This document shows, one piece after another, positions 54,985 to 64,000 of a DNA stretch of 64,000 nt (position 1 is its first letter; each line of letters opens with the position of its first letter). The position numbers were made by a program, and so were the translations under genes. Under the pieces are notes generated by a model. That model ran no database searches. It worked only from the letters and a program-made list of their open reading frames with translations, and had not been told where the DNA came from. The stretch comes from Leptospiraceae bacterium (GTDB lineage: Bacteria > Spirochaetota > Leptospiria > Leptospirales > Leptospiraceae), in the NCBI GenBank assembly GCA_024233865.1, contig JACKPA010000005.1:238717-302716 (forward strand), in the 5' to 3' direction.

Positions 54985-56241
54985 ATGCTTAAAGAAAAGT
55001 TTGAAAATAACCCTATGGACATACTCCTTCTTGATCCGGATAAAAATTCTTTGGAAGGATTGAATAATCTTTTAACAAACAGAGGTTTTAAAACCATAGC
55101 CACTCAGGAATTTAGAGTAGCTATGGAACTATTAATTATGAATAACCCCAAGGTTGTTATAACCGAAATAATGAAACCCGGTTCGGAAGGTATTGAAATT
55201 CTTCGAGCATTAAGAAGGATTCGAACGGATTCTGTGATCATTATTCATACCAACAAGGTAGTCAAAGATTCGGGATATGAAAAAAGGTTTGGTTTGGTTT
55301 TTGATTTTTTACATAAGCCAGCCAATCAAGAAATACTTATGGATAGCGTTCAAAAAGCCTTAGAATTTTATTCTATAAAGCTATCCAAACTAAACTATAA
55401 TGACAATTTTGATGAAACTATAAAAGAGCAATTGGAATGGCTGATATGGAAAGAGCAGAAATCGCAAGGCTACAAACAAGCTTTTGGTAAATCTATTATT
55501 GAAACCATAGTTCATTCTATTTTCCAAGGAATGGGAGTTGGTAGCATGATTCCTTTAATAGATTTGTTGGAATTAGGGCTAAAAGAAGAAGGAGAATATT
55601 CCAAAGTAAAAACAAAAATTGTTAAATCCCTTATTAAAAATGCTCACCCCCTAAGAACCATCAAAGAAAAACTGGACTATATACTAAAAGTATTTGATAA
55701 AGAATTCAAAAGAGAAGTTGTCCCAGGTCAGGCAATTAAAAACTATGTTTTGAATAGCTTGGAAGCCGTTGAAAAACTAAGGGAAATTAAGAACCATAAA
55801 GTTAGAGTGGAAAACCTTGATTTTCCGTTTTCCATATATTCTAATGTTGAGCTATTAGAGTTGTCCATAAGAGAGTTACTAACAAATGCATTTAAGTATT
55901 CAACTGATAATTCAACCATCTATATAACCAAAAGCAGCTCCCAAGATACTTTTTCCATTATCATCTTAAATTCTATTTTAATGATGAAAAGAGGGATTAC
56001 CGGTGTTCCTCCGGAATTTGAATATGAAATTTTTGAACCTTTTTTTAAAATCAACCATATATATGATGAAAGGTTTTATGAGGAAGAGCTTGGTTTTGGT
56101 GTTGGTTTATCGGTAATTCAAACTAATATAAACAAAATTGGCGGTAAAGTACACGTTTATGAAATTCTTGACCACGTAACGTCTTCCGAACCCCAAAGAA
56201 AAGTGGCTGCTGAGTTGGTGTTTCCTATTATTAAAAATTAA
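54985..56241 (+). CDS. Pseudo-receiver with histidine-kinase-type ATPase
   Basis: 418 residues. The N-terminal receiver-like domain (about 10-130) has Glu61 (ITEIMKPGSEG) in place of the phosphoacceptor Asp, while the acidic LLDPD pocket and a Lys in HKPA remain. It may be locked in an active-like state. A linker (about 140-290) shows no clear His-box. A HATPase domain follows, with N-box ELLTNAFKYS near 296 and a modified G-box LGFGVGLS near 371. It starts 9 bases after cheY and may be an unusual kinase or phosphatase for it. Confidence 0.8.
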   Translation: MLKEKFENNPMDILLLDPDKNSLEGLNNLLTNRGFKTIATQEFRVAMELLIMNNPKVVITEIMKPGSEGIEILRALRRIRTDSVIIIHTNKVVKDSGYEKRFGLVFDFLHKPANQEILMDSVQKALEFYSIKLSKLNYNDNFDETIKEQLEWLIWKEQKSQGYKQAFGKSIIETIVHSIFQGMGVGSMIPLIDLLELGLKEEGEYSKVKTKIVKSLIKNAHPLRTIKEKLDYILKVFDKEFKREVVPGQAIKNYVLNSLEAVEKLREIKNHKVRVENLDFPFSIYSNVELLELSIRELLTNAFKYSTDNSTIYITKSSSQDTFSIIILNSILMMKRGITGVPPEFEYEIFEPFFKINHIYDERFYEEELGFGVGLSVIQTNINKIGGKVHVYEILDHVTSSEPQRKVAAELVFPIIKN

Positions 56242-56353
56242 TTGCAGTAATATATAGAGCCTTTTCGTGGGAATCAGCATGATTTTGAGAGGTTAGCTGT
56301 AAGTTTTAAGAAGTATTTTCCTAAATAAAAAATTTAAATTGGATTTGAAACCT

Positions 56354-56758
56354 ATGAATAAAAAATTATTATTAAGAATAGCGGCGGGTTTAATTTTATT
56401 TACATGTGTTGGTCACACATTCGGAACGTTTATGCCAATTCCCTCTGAAGAAACTGAAATGGTAAGCGCTTCCAATATAATGAAAACAACGTTAGTTCCT
56501 ATGCCAATCGGAAAAAAGCAAAGTTATTTTGATATTTTACTTGGAACAAATATTTGTTTAAGTATTTATCTTTTGATTACTGGTTTAAGTTTTATTTTAT
56601 TTTCTTCTGCGGATAATACAAGTCGGAAGTTGTTGCTTTTACATAGTACCGGACTAATTGGGGTTGCTATTGTAAGTGGACTATATTTTTTTCCTCTGCC
56701 TGCTTTATGCACTGGCTTTGCGGGAGTTCTTGGATTTATTATTCACTTTCGTGAGTAA
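56354..56758 (+). CDS. Hypothetical membrane protein
   Basis: About 134 residues with four hydrophobic helices (about 5-24, 58-82, 91-108 and 110-130). A soluble loop of roughly 30 residues follows the first (MPIPSEETEMVSASNIMKTT). The ATG at 56354 is chosen over a TTG at 56339. No family recognised with confidence. It is separated from the signalling genes by about 110 bases and probably not part of their operon. Confidence 0.6.
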   Translation: MNKKLLLRIAAGLILFTCVGHTFGTFMPIPSEETEMVSASNIMKTTLVPMPIGKKQSYFDILLGTNICLSIYLLITGLSFILFSSADNTSRKLLLLHSTGLIGVAIVSGLYFFPLPALCTGFAGVLGFIIHFRE

Positions 56759-56883
56759 TAAAGTAAGAAATTGGCTCCTTTCCTGTTAGGCCTGTCACTT
56801 AATGATTTTATAAGAGGATATAGCCTGATTCTTCTTAATTGCATTGAAGCGCCACCATAGTCGAATATACCTTATTTCTTTGA

Positions 56884-57137
56884 AAAAACTGTCCAAAGAT
56901 TTGGGGTCTACCCCCTTTTATAATATTAGTTGACGTATCTTGGTTTTTAAGGAAATCCGATTTTTTGGAAAGATTGCTATTCGGAACATCAAAAGTAATT
57001 GTTGACTATTTCAAGTTAGGTGAGCCATATTCCAGTATAAGCAGGGTGAGAAAAAGATCCAAGAGATAAGCGATATAGAAAAGCTAAAAGAGATAAAAGA
57101 AAAACTAATAAGCGTAAAAGAAATATACTATGATTAG
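56884..57137 (+). pseudogene. Frameshifted remnant of an Rpn-type nuclease
   Basis: Two overlapping open pieces. The first, from 56884, reads FLRKSDFLERLLFGTSK then YFKLGEPYSSISRV. The second, in another frame ending at 57135-57137, reads QGEKKIQEISDIEKLKEIKE. These resemble the middle and the extreme C-terminus of PD-(D/E)XK transposase-like (Rpn/DUF4351) proteins, with the part between deleted. The rest of 56759-57258 shows no gene apart from a 27-base repeat. Confidence 0.4.
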
Positions 57138-57170
57138 AGTGATTTCTGCGATTAACATGATTAGATTCAT

Positions 57171-57197
57171 TTGATTTTAAAGGATTTTCTTTAATTT
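57171..57197 (+). repeat. Short dispersed repeat, copy B
   Basis: Matches 15733-15759 at 25 of 27 bases. It lies between the Rpn remnant and the end of the second giant kinase gene. Confidence 0.5.
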
Positions 57198-57258
57198 CAA
57201 ATCCGAAAACCACTCTGCGTTGAGTATAGAGAAAGTGCTTGATGATAAATAACCTCAA

Positions 57259-60200
57259 TTACTTCCTTTTTAGTATCATAAAGGTAATATCATCATCCGA
57301 TGAATAATCTCGAATTGTGTCCAGAAATTTTTCTTTGATTGTTTCCACCGGATACTCTCCATTTACCTCCATAAATTTCACCAAACCACCCAGGTCAAAT
57401 TGATTTTCATTCCTGTCTATAGCTTCCGTGATTCCATCCGTATACAAAAATAGAACGTCTCCCTTCTTCATTTCTAACTCTTCAACCAAAAATTCATTCA
57501 TAATGTTCGCCATACCTATCCAATTTCCATTGGTTTCGATAGTCTCTACTTTTTTGGTTTGGCTCCTGTACACCACCAAGTCTTGGTGCATACCAGAATA
57601 GTATAGCTTTCCGTCTTGGTCTTTCAAAAACAAGGTCAAAGTCATGTATTTGTTCATTTTTAGCATGGCTATATTTTTTGAAATTACCAAGTTCACTTTT
57701 TTGAGCAAGTCGGAAGGATTTACACCAGGATTAGAGAGTATAACCGTATGGATGGATGTCTGAACCATCATCATCACCAGACCTGCGGGTACGCCATGAC
57801 CGCTGGCATCTCCTATTAAAAACCATTCTCTACCATTCTCTCGAATCACATCATAGTAGTCACCGCCTACGGAATCTGCCGTTTTCATATAGGCTATCAC
57901 CTCAAAATCAGATACAGTCGGCTTGTCAGGGAGGAGCGAAGTTTGGATTTCACGAGCGATGTTCATTTCCGTTTCAACCTGCGTTTTTTCGCGTGTGATT
58001 GTTTCTATATTTTCATAAAGCCTTGCGTTTTCGATAGAGATGGCGGCCTGTGTTGCCAAGATTCTTAAAGTCTCAATTCTATCGGATGTGAATGCTCCTG
58101 TTGTGAGGTTGTTTTCCAAGTAAATGATTCCGGTTAATTTGCCTTGTTGAACAAGTGGAAAACAAAGTACAGACTTAGGCTTGTTTTTGGTGATGTATTC
58201 ATCCTTAGTGAACAGACCTTCGTGTGTAGCGTTATTCAGAACAACAGGCTCTCGTAATCGGATTACATAATGGATTAGAGTCGTTGGTACAAATTTTGCG
58301 TTTTCCGTTTTTTTTATTGGTTGTTCTTCTAGTTTTCCTTCTGCTTCAATGTAGATTTGTCCTTCTCTTTCGGAGAGGAAGTATCCAAGTGTTGCTCCAG
58401 CGTTTTCGATGGTGATGTGCATGAGTTTATCCAAGAGTTTGTCTAAAACGATCTCTCCGGATATGGCTTGGGAAGACTTTAGAATGCTACTTAGATCAAG
58501 CGAGTTTTTCGGACCACTACTGCTAGTCTCTATTGAGAAAGAAGTAGTAAACATATCTTTTGGGGTTTTTCTTGCTGAATCTCCTATATAGATCAATTGA
58601 GGATAAGTTTCTTCTAAATGACGAACTTTTCCTAAAGCTCCCCACCTCGTATATCCATAGTGAGCTTCCGTCATATAGATTTTGGCAATGCGTTCCTGTC
58701 CTAATGAGAGATAGAACTTTCCCGCTAATTCGTTTGCTAAGGTTTCATACCGAGGGTATTCATTCGTTCTTGCAGTGTGAATCGCTTGATCATAGAGTTT
58801 TATGGCATCCCTAGTTTTTCCCGAAATTCGGGCGAGTTCGGCTTCCATTAGGAATTCCAAATGGAGAAAGTTTAGAGGACAATGATTCGCCCATTTCTTC
58901 ATTTGTTTGTATTTTTTTTTGAGGCTTTTCCAAGAGTGCAGTTTTTCCCAAAAAACCATTTTTGGAATTACGGAGGTAATCGTCAGAAAAGAATAAAGAG
59001 CGAATTCTATTGTAAAGGGTGCACCCGCAAGAGAGTGTATGACCTTTTCTCCTTCTCGGATATGGTGCAAGGCTTTTGCATAATCTTCAAAAGTAAAACA
59101 AATTTGAAGTTGGTAAATATGATGATTTGCCACTCCGGAAATGAATTGATCTCGTTTCATTCGCTCCAACCGAAGTTCTTCCTCTAGTGACGGTTCGGAA
59201 GGCAAGCCATTACTCAGACATAACCTGTAATTCTGGTGGATCATCACCAAGTCCAAAGCGTCGTGGTATGGAGTAGTTTCGATTAGAGAGATATACTTTT
59301 TATATTGTTCTATTGCCACATCCAATCTGATTTCCGGATCATAGAGTAGTATATAGTAACAAGAATGTGCCATAAAAAGCAAATCACCGGATTGCAAACC
59401 GGCTTCAACTGCTTGGCTATACCAGGAATATAGTGTTTTCCAATGGTGATTCCAGCTCTGGCAAAAAATGGTGTATAGGGTAAGGGTTCGGCATTTGCTT
59501 TCCAAGTCATTGAACTTTTCGTTTAATTTTAATGCTAATTTCCCGAATTTGTTAGATAGCCACAGATCACCTAGTCCAGCCAACAAGACTGCGTAGCTGA
59601 CATAAACGGAAGCCACTTCCGGGCTATTGCCATGCACCAAAGATAGGTTTGTTTGTTTCAAAACAACCAAAGCGAATAAATTGGAATTGCCTGTTAAAAA
59701 TGCCGGAGGTATAAAGTCGATCAAAATTTTCATTGCTAACTTGATATCCTCATTGGTAATGAGTGGTTGTTGGAGCAAATCCTCTATCTTTCGTTTTTTT
59801 AGATTTTTCTTGGACAAAAGAAGTTCACGTAAAACAGGTAGCATGCTTGGTTTCTCGGAAATTTTTATCCCAAGAAGTTTTAAGCCTAAAACGCCTACAT
59901 GGTTAGCCTTATCCATTTTTCTGCTATAAGAATACTGGAGTAGCTGCATGGAGCGAATCTTAGCTTTTTCCAGCCTCGTTTTGGAATATTTAAGCATTGT
60001 TTCACTATGAGCTTCCGCTAACTTATCTTCACCGCACAAATACGCACAGGATGCATATTCTTGAAACAGGTTGAAGGTTAATTCGTATTGGTCTATCCAG
60101 GAGTTTTTTGGAAGTAATTCCTCTCCAATAACTAGGTATTGCAAGGCAGAACGGAAGGCTGTGGATGCCTTTGCTTTTTGGGCAGCTGACAGATTCATCT

Positions 60201-62433
60201 GAATAAGTTCTTCCAACTCCTTCGGATCGGTAATGAGCGACCTGCCTTCATTCAGGTGTCCAACCATTTCCGTAAACTTTTCTTCTTCCTCTCCTGACAT
60301 TATTTGCTTAAGCATGAATCTACCGATAGATAGGTGGATTTCTTTTACCCTACTTCCTTCAATCAAAGAATAAGCTGCTTGCTGAATACGGTCGTGTGAA
60401 AATTGATATTTGACTTCAAAATCCGAATTTTCTGCGTCTACTATGCGATAACGATCATCGAGCGGAATTATGATCTGTTTGCGAATGGCTTCCATCAGTG
60501 CTTTTGCTGTTTCGGTAGCCGTTTGTTCGTAGAGCATTGATAGGGTCAATAAGTCAAAGCGATCCCCGATGCAAGAAGCAAACCCAAGTACTTCCTGAGT
60601 TTCTAAAGGCAGTTTTTGGAGTTCTTGGAGCATAAACTCTACCACATTTTCGCTTACCTTGGACCCTTGGATCGCTTCCAAGTTCCAATTCCAACTTCCG
60701 CTTATCAGGTGAAAAGAGATGTGTCCTTCTTGGTGGAATCGCTTCAGTAAAGCATTGATAAAGAATGGGTTTCCTTCCGTTTTTTGATATACAAGTTTTG
60801 CCAATGGCTTTGTATCTTTCGGGTCTCGGTGAAGAGAATCAAAGATGATTTGGTTTACTGTATCTTCCTGTAGAGGTTTCAGAAACAATCGACGAATGGG
60901 TTTCACCTTTTCTATTGTATCCAAAACGAGATTCAAAGGGTGCCCCTCGGTTACTTCATTGTCCCGGTAAGCACCGATCAAAAAGAGATAAGGAATTTTT
61001 GTAGTTGTCACTAGATTCTGGATTAGGTTTAGAGTGGGGATATCTGCCCATTGTAAGTCATCAAGAAAAATCACGAGAGGGTGACCGGATACAACGAAGG
61101 TTTCTAAAAAATTACGAAACGTGGTAAGAAAACGGTTTTTGGTGTCCGTCGGATTCAGTTCCGGAACTGTGGGTTGTTTCCCCATAAGATATTCCACTTC
61201 CGGGATCAAATCAAGGATGATCTGCCCGTTGTTCCCAACTGTCTGCAACAATCGTTCTTTCCAGTACGAAAGGTTTTCTTGCGGTTCGCTGAGGATTTGT
61301 AACACCAGGCTTTGGAATGCCCGAATGAGTGCACTATACGGAACGTTTCTTTGAAACTGCTCGAATTTTCCTTGGGTGAAATATCCTTTCTTCTGAGCGA
61401 TAGATTTATGAACTTCGTGAACCAGAACTGATTTGCCAACTCCCGAATATCCTGCCACCAATAGAAGAACGGAATTTCCTTTCGCAACATTTTCAAATTC
61501 ATTCAGTAGAGTCTCAATTTCTTCTTCTCTTCCATAGAGTTTTTGGGGAATTTGGAATATGTTGGAAATATCCCTTTCTCCGATTGCGAAGGTTTCCAAT
61601 TTATCTGTTGTTTTTTCTATTCTTTCCAGGCATAATTCCAAATCCCATTTCAAACCGTAAGCGGTCTGGTAGCGTTCTTCTGCGGTTTTTTCTAACAACT
61701 TGAGGAGGATTTGAGAAAGAATCTCTGGAATTTGACGATCTATCTCGTGGGGAGGCAATGGTTTTTTGGCGATATGATAATGCACAAGCTCCAAAGGATC
61801 TTTGGAGGCAAAAGGTAACTGATTTGTCAACATTTGATAAAACGTTATACCCAAAGAATAGAGGTCTGTACGGTAGTCGATAGCTCGATTCATACGACCT
61901 GTTTGTTCCGGAGACATATAGGGTAAGGTACCTTCCAAAACGTCAGGACTAAAGAAGACTGGAGTTTCATACGATAATTCGGTAGAAATGCCAAAGTCGA
62001 TGATTTTAACTTGATTCGTTTTGGGGTTCCACACTATATTACTGGGATTTATGTCTTTGTGCATGACGTTTCGTGAGTGGATCTGTCCCAGGATATCAGT
62101 CATTTGAATGGCAAGATTTAGAAATTTTTCCAAAGATAATTTTTGGTCGGATAGATAGTTTTTGAGTGAATCTCCACCGAAATCTTCAAGAACCATAAAA
62201 AGGGTATTTTTATATTTTTCCAAGCAATAGACTTTGATTGTTCCATCTAACACCAAACTTTGAGTTAGCTCATACTCTCTCTTGAATCGAGCTATTTCTT
62301 CCGGAGTCGGGTATTCCTTGTTTAAGAATTTGATGACAACCGGTTTGTTTTTAACTTCACTAATACCCCTATAGATAACCGAAGAATTGCTTTCTTCAAG
62401 CTTTGTTTGAATCTGATAACCTGGTAAGATCAT
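57259..62433 (-). CDS. Giant Ser/Thr kinase-ATPase-GAF-SpoIIE phosphatase
   Basis: 1724 residues. Kinase-like domain (about 1-265, HKDINPSN near 127, DFG near 146), then STAND-type ATPase with GYSGVGKS near 325 and VIFLDDLQWAD near 455. A long TPR-like helical region, GAF (about 1310-1450), a short coiled coil and a C-terminal SpoIIE/PP2C phosphatase (about 1480-1724) follow. The phosphatase metal residues lie in GGDYYD and GDASGHGVPAG. It is paralogous to the 2226-residue protein over the first 1450 residues but has a phosphatase output in place of PAS-HK-receiver. A STAS protein is the expected kind of substrate. It is probably cytoplasmic. Confidence 0.93.
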   Translation of the reverse strand: MILPGYQIQTKLEESNSSVIYRGISEVKNKPVVIKFLNKEYPTPEEIARFKREYELTQSLVLDGTIKVYCLEKYKNTLFMVLEDFGGDSLKNYLSDQKLSLEKFLNLAIQMTDILGQIHSRNVMHKDINPSNIVWNPKTNQVKIIDFGISTELSYETPVFFSPDVLEGTLPYMSPEQTGRMNRAIDYRTDLYSLGITFYQMLTNQLPFASKDPLELVHYHIAKKPLPPHEIDRQIPEILSQILLKLLEKTAEERYQTAYGLKWDLELCLERIEKTTDKLETFAIGERDISNIFQIPQKLYGREEEIETLLNEFENVAKGNSVLLLVAGYSGVGKSVLVHEVHKSIAQKKGYFTQGKFEQFQRNVPYSALIRAFQSLVLQILSEPQENLSYWKERLLQTVGNNGQIILDLIPEVEYLMGKQPTVPELNPTDTKNRFLTTFRNFLETFVVSGHPLVIFLDDLQWADIPTLNLIQNLVTTTKIPYLFLIGAYRDNEVTEGHPLNLVLDTIEKVKPIRRLFLKPLQEDTVNQIIFDSLHRDPKDTKPLAKLVYQKTEGNPFFINALLKRFHQEGHISFHLISGSWNWNLEAIQGSKVSENVVEFMLQELQKLPLETQEVLGFASCIGDRFDLLTLSMLYEQTATETAKALMEAIRKQIIIPLDDRYRIVDAENSDFEVKYQFSHDRIQQAAYSLIEGSRVKEIHLSIGRFMLKQIMSGEEEEKFTEMVGHLNEGRSLITDPKELEELIQMNLSAAQKAKASTAFRSALQYLVIGEELLPKNSWIDQYELTFNLFQEYASCAYLCGEDKLAEAHSETMLKYSKTRLEKAKIRSMQLLQYSYSRKMDKANHVGVLGLKLLGIKISEKPSMLPVLRELLLSKKNLKKRKIEDLLQQPLITNEDIKLAMKILIDFIPPAFLTGNSNLFALVVLKQTNLSLVHGNSPEVASVYVSYAVLLAGLGDLWLSNKFGKLALKLNEKFNDLESKCRTLTLYTIFCQSWNHHWKTLYSWYSQAVEAGLQSGDLLFMAHSCYYILLYDPEIRLDVAIEQYKKYISLIETTPYHDALDLVMIHQNYRLCLSNGLPSEPSLEEELRLERMKRDQFISGVANHHIYQLQICFTFEDYAKALHHIREGEKVIHSLAGAPFTIEFALYSFLTITSVIPKMVFWEKLHSWKSLKKKYKQMKKWANHCPLNFLHLEFLMEAELARISGKTRDAIKLYDQAIHTARTNEYPRYETLANELAGKFYLSLGQERIAKIYMTEAHYGYTRWGALGKVRHLEETYPQLIYIGDSARKTPKDMFTTSFSIETSSSGPKNSLDLSSILKSSQAISGEIVLDKLLDKLMHITIENAGATLGYFLSEREGQIYIEAEGKLEEQPIKKTENAKFVPTTLIHYVIRLREPVVLNNATHEGLFTKDEYITKNKPKSVLCFPLVQQGKLTGIIYLENNLTTGAFTSDRIETLRILATQAAISIENARLYENIETITREKTQVETEMNIAREIQTSLLPDKPTVSDFEVIAYMKTADSVGGDYYDVIRENGREWFLIGDASGHGVPAGLVMMMVQTSIHTVILSNPGVNPSDLLKKVNLVISKNIAMLKMNKYMTLTLFLKDQDGKLYYSGMHQDLVVYRSQTKKVETIETNGNWIGMANIMNEFLVEELEMKKGDVLFLYTDGITEAIDRNENQFDLGGLVKFMEVNGEYPVETIKEKFLDTIRDYSSDDDITFMILKRK

Positions 62434-62450
62434 ATTATTTTCCTATAATT

Positions 62451-63611
62451 CTATTCTACATGGAATTTGGAATGAGCGGTAGAGAATATTTTGGATTCAA
62501 ACCCTAAAAAGCCGGTAATCAAAATCCACCAATACCAACAAAATACCCCGAAAAGGAAATAACCCCAAAATCCCATGATAGGCATTTCTCCGATTTGGAT
62601 TCCGATATTTACGTAAGGGATAGAATACGCCCAGAAAAGGGGATTTCGGTTTGTACTGAAATAATTCCAAATTTCCCAGAAAAATCCGTTGATAAAAGCA
62701 GCCAAACCCATCAGAAGAAAAGGACTCCAGTTTCCTTGTGAAACAGGAGCTAGGGGATTCCACATTTTCATCCATAAAGAAATACCAATCATTACAAACA
62801 ATGGTCCAACCCATAGAGCGAAGAAAAATAGAAAGGGAAAAAAACCGAATCCCAAGAGTGTTGCTGCTCCTATAAAAAATAAAATTTTTCCGTAAGGGGT
62901 GAAATCTATTTTGGGTCCATCGGAATACCGGACTTTGAGTTTACCAAAGGTATTCAACAGAGCATACCATTCAAAAACCGCAGGCCAAACGGTGGTCATT
63001 GATAAAAGATGAGCAATCACATACATAGTTTGGCTGTAAATATCGGTATTAGGGTAATACCAGTTTTCGACCCCAAAATAATCAAGATACTCAAACAAGA
63101 GCCATCCTAAAATGGAAACAATAGACAGTACAACCATAGACATGGGATGGTGGGCAAGGATTGATTTTCCATTGTTTCGCTTGTAAACAAATCCATCCAA
63201 TGCTAAAATAAATCCCCACCACATTGGAGTAAAGACATAAGGTTGTATTATGGTTAATGGAAGAATGTTCCACATTACCAACCAGCAGAACAGATTCAAA
63301 AAAACACCGGGAATAAACCAGTGAGGGAATTTACTTTTGGGAGTAGTGGAGGAGACTATCAAAGCAGGCCTAAAACCAAATAAGCGGGGAAACAAATAGA
63401 CAGCACTAATCAACGTACACACTGCAAATCCCAATAAAAAATACAACAGGTTGAAATACGGTTTGACGGGTGGTGGCACTTCGGTTTGTGGAAATACACC
63501 AAATATAGGCGGAAGGTGATTTGGCCATTTAAAATAGCTCCCAATTAATGGAAAAACGATCATAATAAGAATACTGATCATAACGGCTTTTTTGTAAGAT
63601 TCTTTTTTCAT
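62451..63611 (-). CDS. Multi-pass membrane protein, unknown
   Basis: 386 residues rich in Trp, Phe and Pro, with about ten hydrophobic helices. Aromatic motifs such as FEYLDYFGVENWYYPNTDIY and FFWEIWNYFSTNRNPLFWAYSIPYV are visible. No family recognised. The gene sits 17 bases upstream of the giant phosphatase gene and 1 base after a DUF1361-like gene, so the three may form one minus-strand operon. Confidence 0.7.
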   Translation of the reverse strand: MKKESYKKAVMISILIMIVFPLIGSYFKWPNHLPPIFGVFPQTEVPPPVKPYFNLLYFLLGFAVCTLISAVYLFPRLFGFRPALIVSSTTPKSKFPHWFIPGVFLNLFCWLVMWNILPLTIIQPYVFTPMWWGFILALDGFVYKRNNGKSILAHHPMSMVVLSIVSILGWLLFEYLDYFGVENWYYPNTDIYSQTMYVIAHLLSMTTVWPAVFEWYALLNTFGKLKVRYSDGPKIDFTPYGKILFFIGAATLLGFGFFPFLFFFALWVGPLFVMIGISLWMKMWNPLAPVSQGNWSPFLLMGLAAFINGFFWEIWNYFSTNRNPLFWAYSIPYVNIGIQIGEMPIMGFWGYFLFGVFCWYWWILITGFLGFESKIFSTAHSKFHVE

Positions 63612-63612
63612 A

Positions 63613-64000
63613 TTATTCTCCTTTATCTTCCACTTCTGCTACTGCATTGAGCAAAATCAACTGAATACAGGAAAACAATATAATCATTGCGTAAGTAGTC
63701 GGATTTTTAGAAATAGGAAATAAATGATCTATGATGTTTGTGAAGGTTTCTATTGGTTTGGTGAAAACATCCCATGAACTCAGACGTAAAACTCGACCAA
63801 GGTATATTCCGAAACTGCTTAATACAATCGAAAGAAGAAGCAGAATTCTAGTTTTTGTTATACCAATCTTTTGGGATAGTATTGATTTCATTAGTTTTAA
63901 AGAATACAATCCGAAAAATAAAGCTTGCATAGCTATGGAAAAAATCATAAGGGCTTCATATAGGACTTTTGTGCTACTCTGGTCTATATGAATTAAATCG
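63613..64000 (-). CDS. DUF1361-like membrane protein, cut at window edge
   Basis: The frame stays open to the window end, so the N-terminus is missing. Visible are hydrophobic helices and the DUF1361 signature SSFGIYLGRVLRLSSWDVFTKP. The C-terminus has another helix ending LLNAVAEVEDKGE. An internal ATG at 63948 would give 111 residues, but the upstream codons match the family well (KVLYEALMIFS), so the true start lies beyond. Function unknown. Confidence 0.7.
   Translation of the reverse strand, partial: DLIHIDQSSTKVLYEALMIFSIAMQALFFGLYSLKLMKSILSQKIGITKTRILLLLSIVLSSFGIYLGRVLRLSSWDVFTKPIETFTNIIDHLFPISKNPTTYAMIILFSCIQLILLNAVAEVEDKGE

Noticed and set aside
57016..57258. 80-codon minus-strand frame with a hydrophobic stretch after the giant phosphatase gene
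   Set aside because: It runs through the nuclease remnant and the 27-base repeat. The hydrophobicity comes from AT-rich antisense sequence.
1..64000. CRISPR arrays, tRNA or rRNA genes, prophage or conjugative modules
   Set aside because: No spaced identical repeats, no cloverleaf with a GGTTCGA-type arm, no rRNA-like segments and no phage structural or transfer genes were seen by eye.

Overview
The window is 64 kb of AT-rich bacterial chromosome. It most likely comes from a spirochaete of the Leptospira group. This is inferred from gene content: lipoproteins with loose spirochaetal lipoboxes, Lcl/DUF1566 and SBBP-repeat surface proteins, giant kinase-ATPase-GAF signalling proteins, a FliM-like motor protein, soluble chemoreceptors, and an ODP-type di-iron sensor beside a receptor-like protein, as described in Treponema. 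No rRNA, tRNA or CRISPR array was recognised.

Layout. 0.3-4 kb: a two-gene cassette (PHP/ABC-type ATPase of the TrlF kind plus an AlbA_2/Schlafen-like ATPase) lies between two copies of the leader of the peptide deformylase gene. It looks inserted at def. 4-7 kb: def and two acyl-CoA dehydrogenases. 7-13 kb: PD-(D/E)XK nuclease genes and remnants, then the Hen1-Pnkp RNA-repair pair. 13-16 kb: two surface lipoproteins. 16-23.3 kb: a 2226-residue kinase/ATPase/histidine kinase/receiver protein and a LuxR-type regulator. 23.6-31.3 kb: OmpA-like protein, sucCD, a TolC-like protein and an SH3 protein. 31.3-35.3 kb: Uma2 nuclease, a receptor-like hairpin protein with its ODP sensor, and a sodium symporter. 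35.4-39.8 kb: hisB-hisH-hisA, a VKOR-DsbA fusion and a FliM-like protein with permuted domains. 40-47 kb: rhodanese-like protein, soluble chemoreceptor, two SGNH hydrolases, an SPL-type radical SAM protein and a TPR protein.

47.5-56.2 kb is the most striking part. A compact plus-strand run carries a sugar aminotransferase, an unknown 669-residue protein, a photoactive yellow protein (PYP) homologue with the chromophore cysteine, a CoA-ligase-like enzyme overlapping it by one base (candidate supplier of p-coumaroyl-CoA), an unknown helical protein, a small lipoprotein, a STAS-like protein, CheW, CheY, and a protein with a Glu-substituted receiver and a histidine-kinase-type ATPase. This reads as a blue-light sensor wired to a chemotaxis-type output. 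No tyrosine ammonia-lyase is in the window, and the ligase lacks the usual C-terminal catalytic lysine.

57-64 kb, minus strand: a second giant protein with the same kinase-ATPase-GAF front but a SpoIIE-type phosphatase output, then two membrane proteins, the last cut by the window edge. Short hairpin repeats and nuclease or transposase fragments are scattered between genes.
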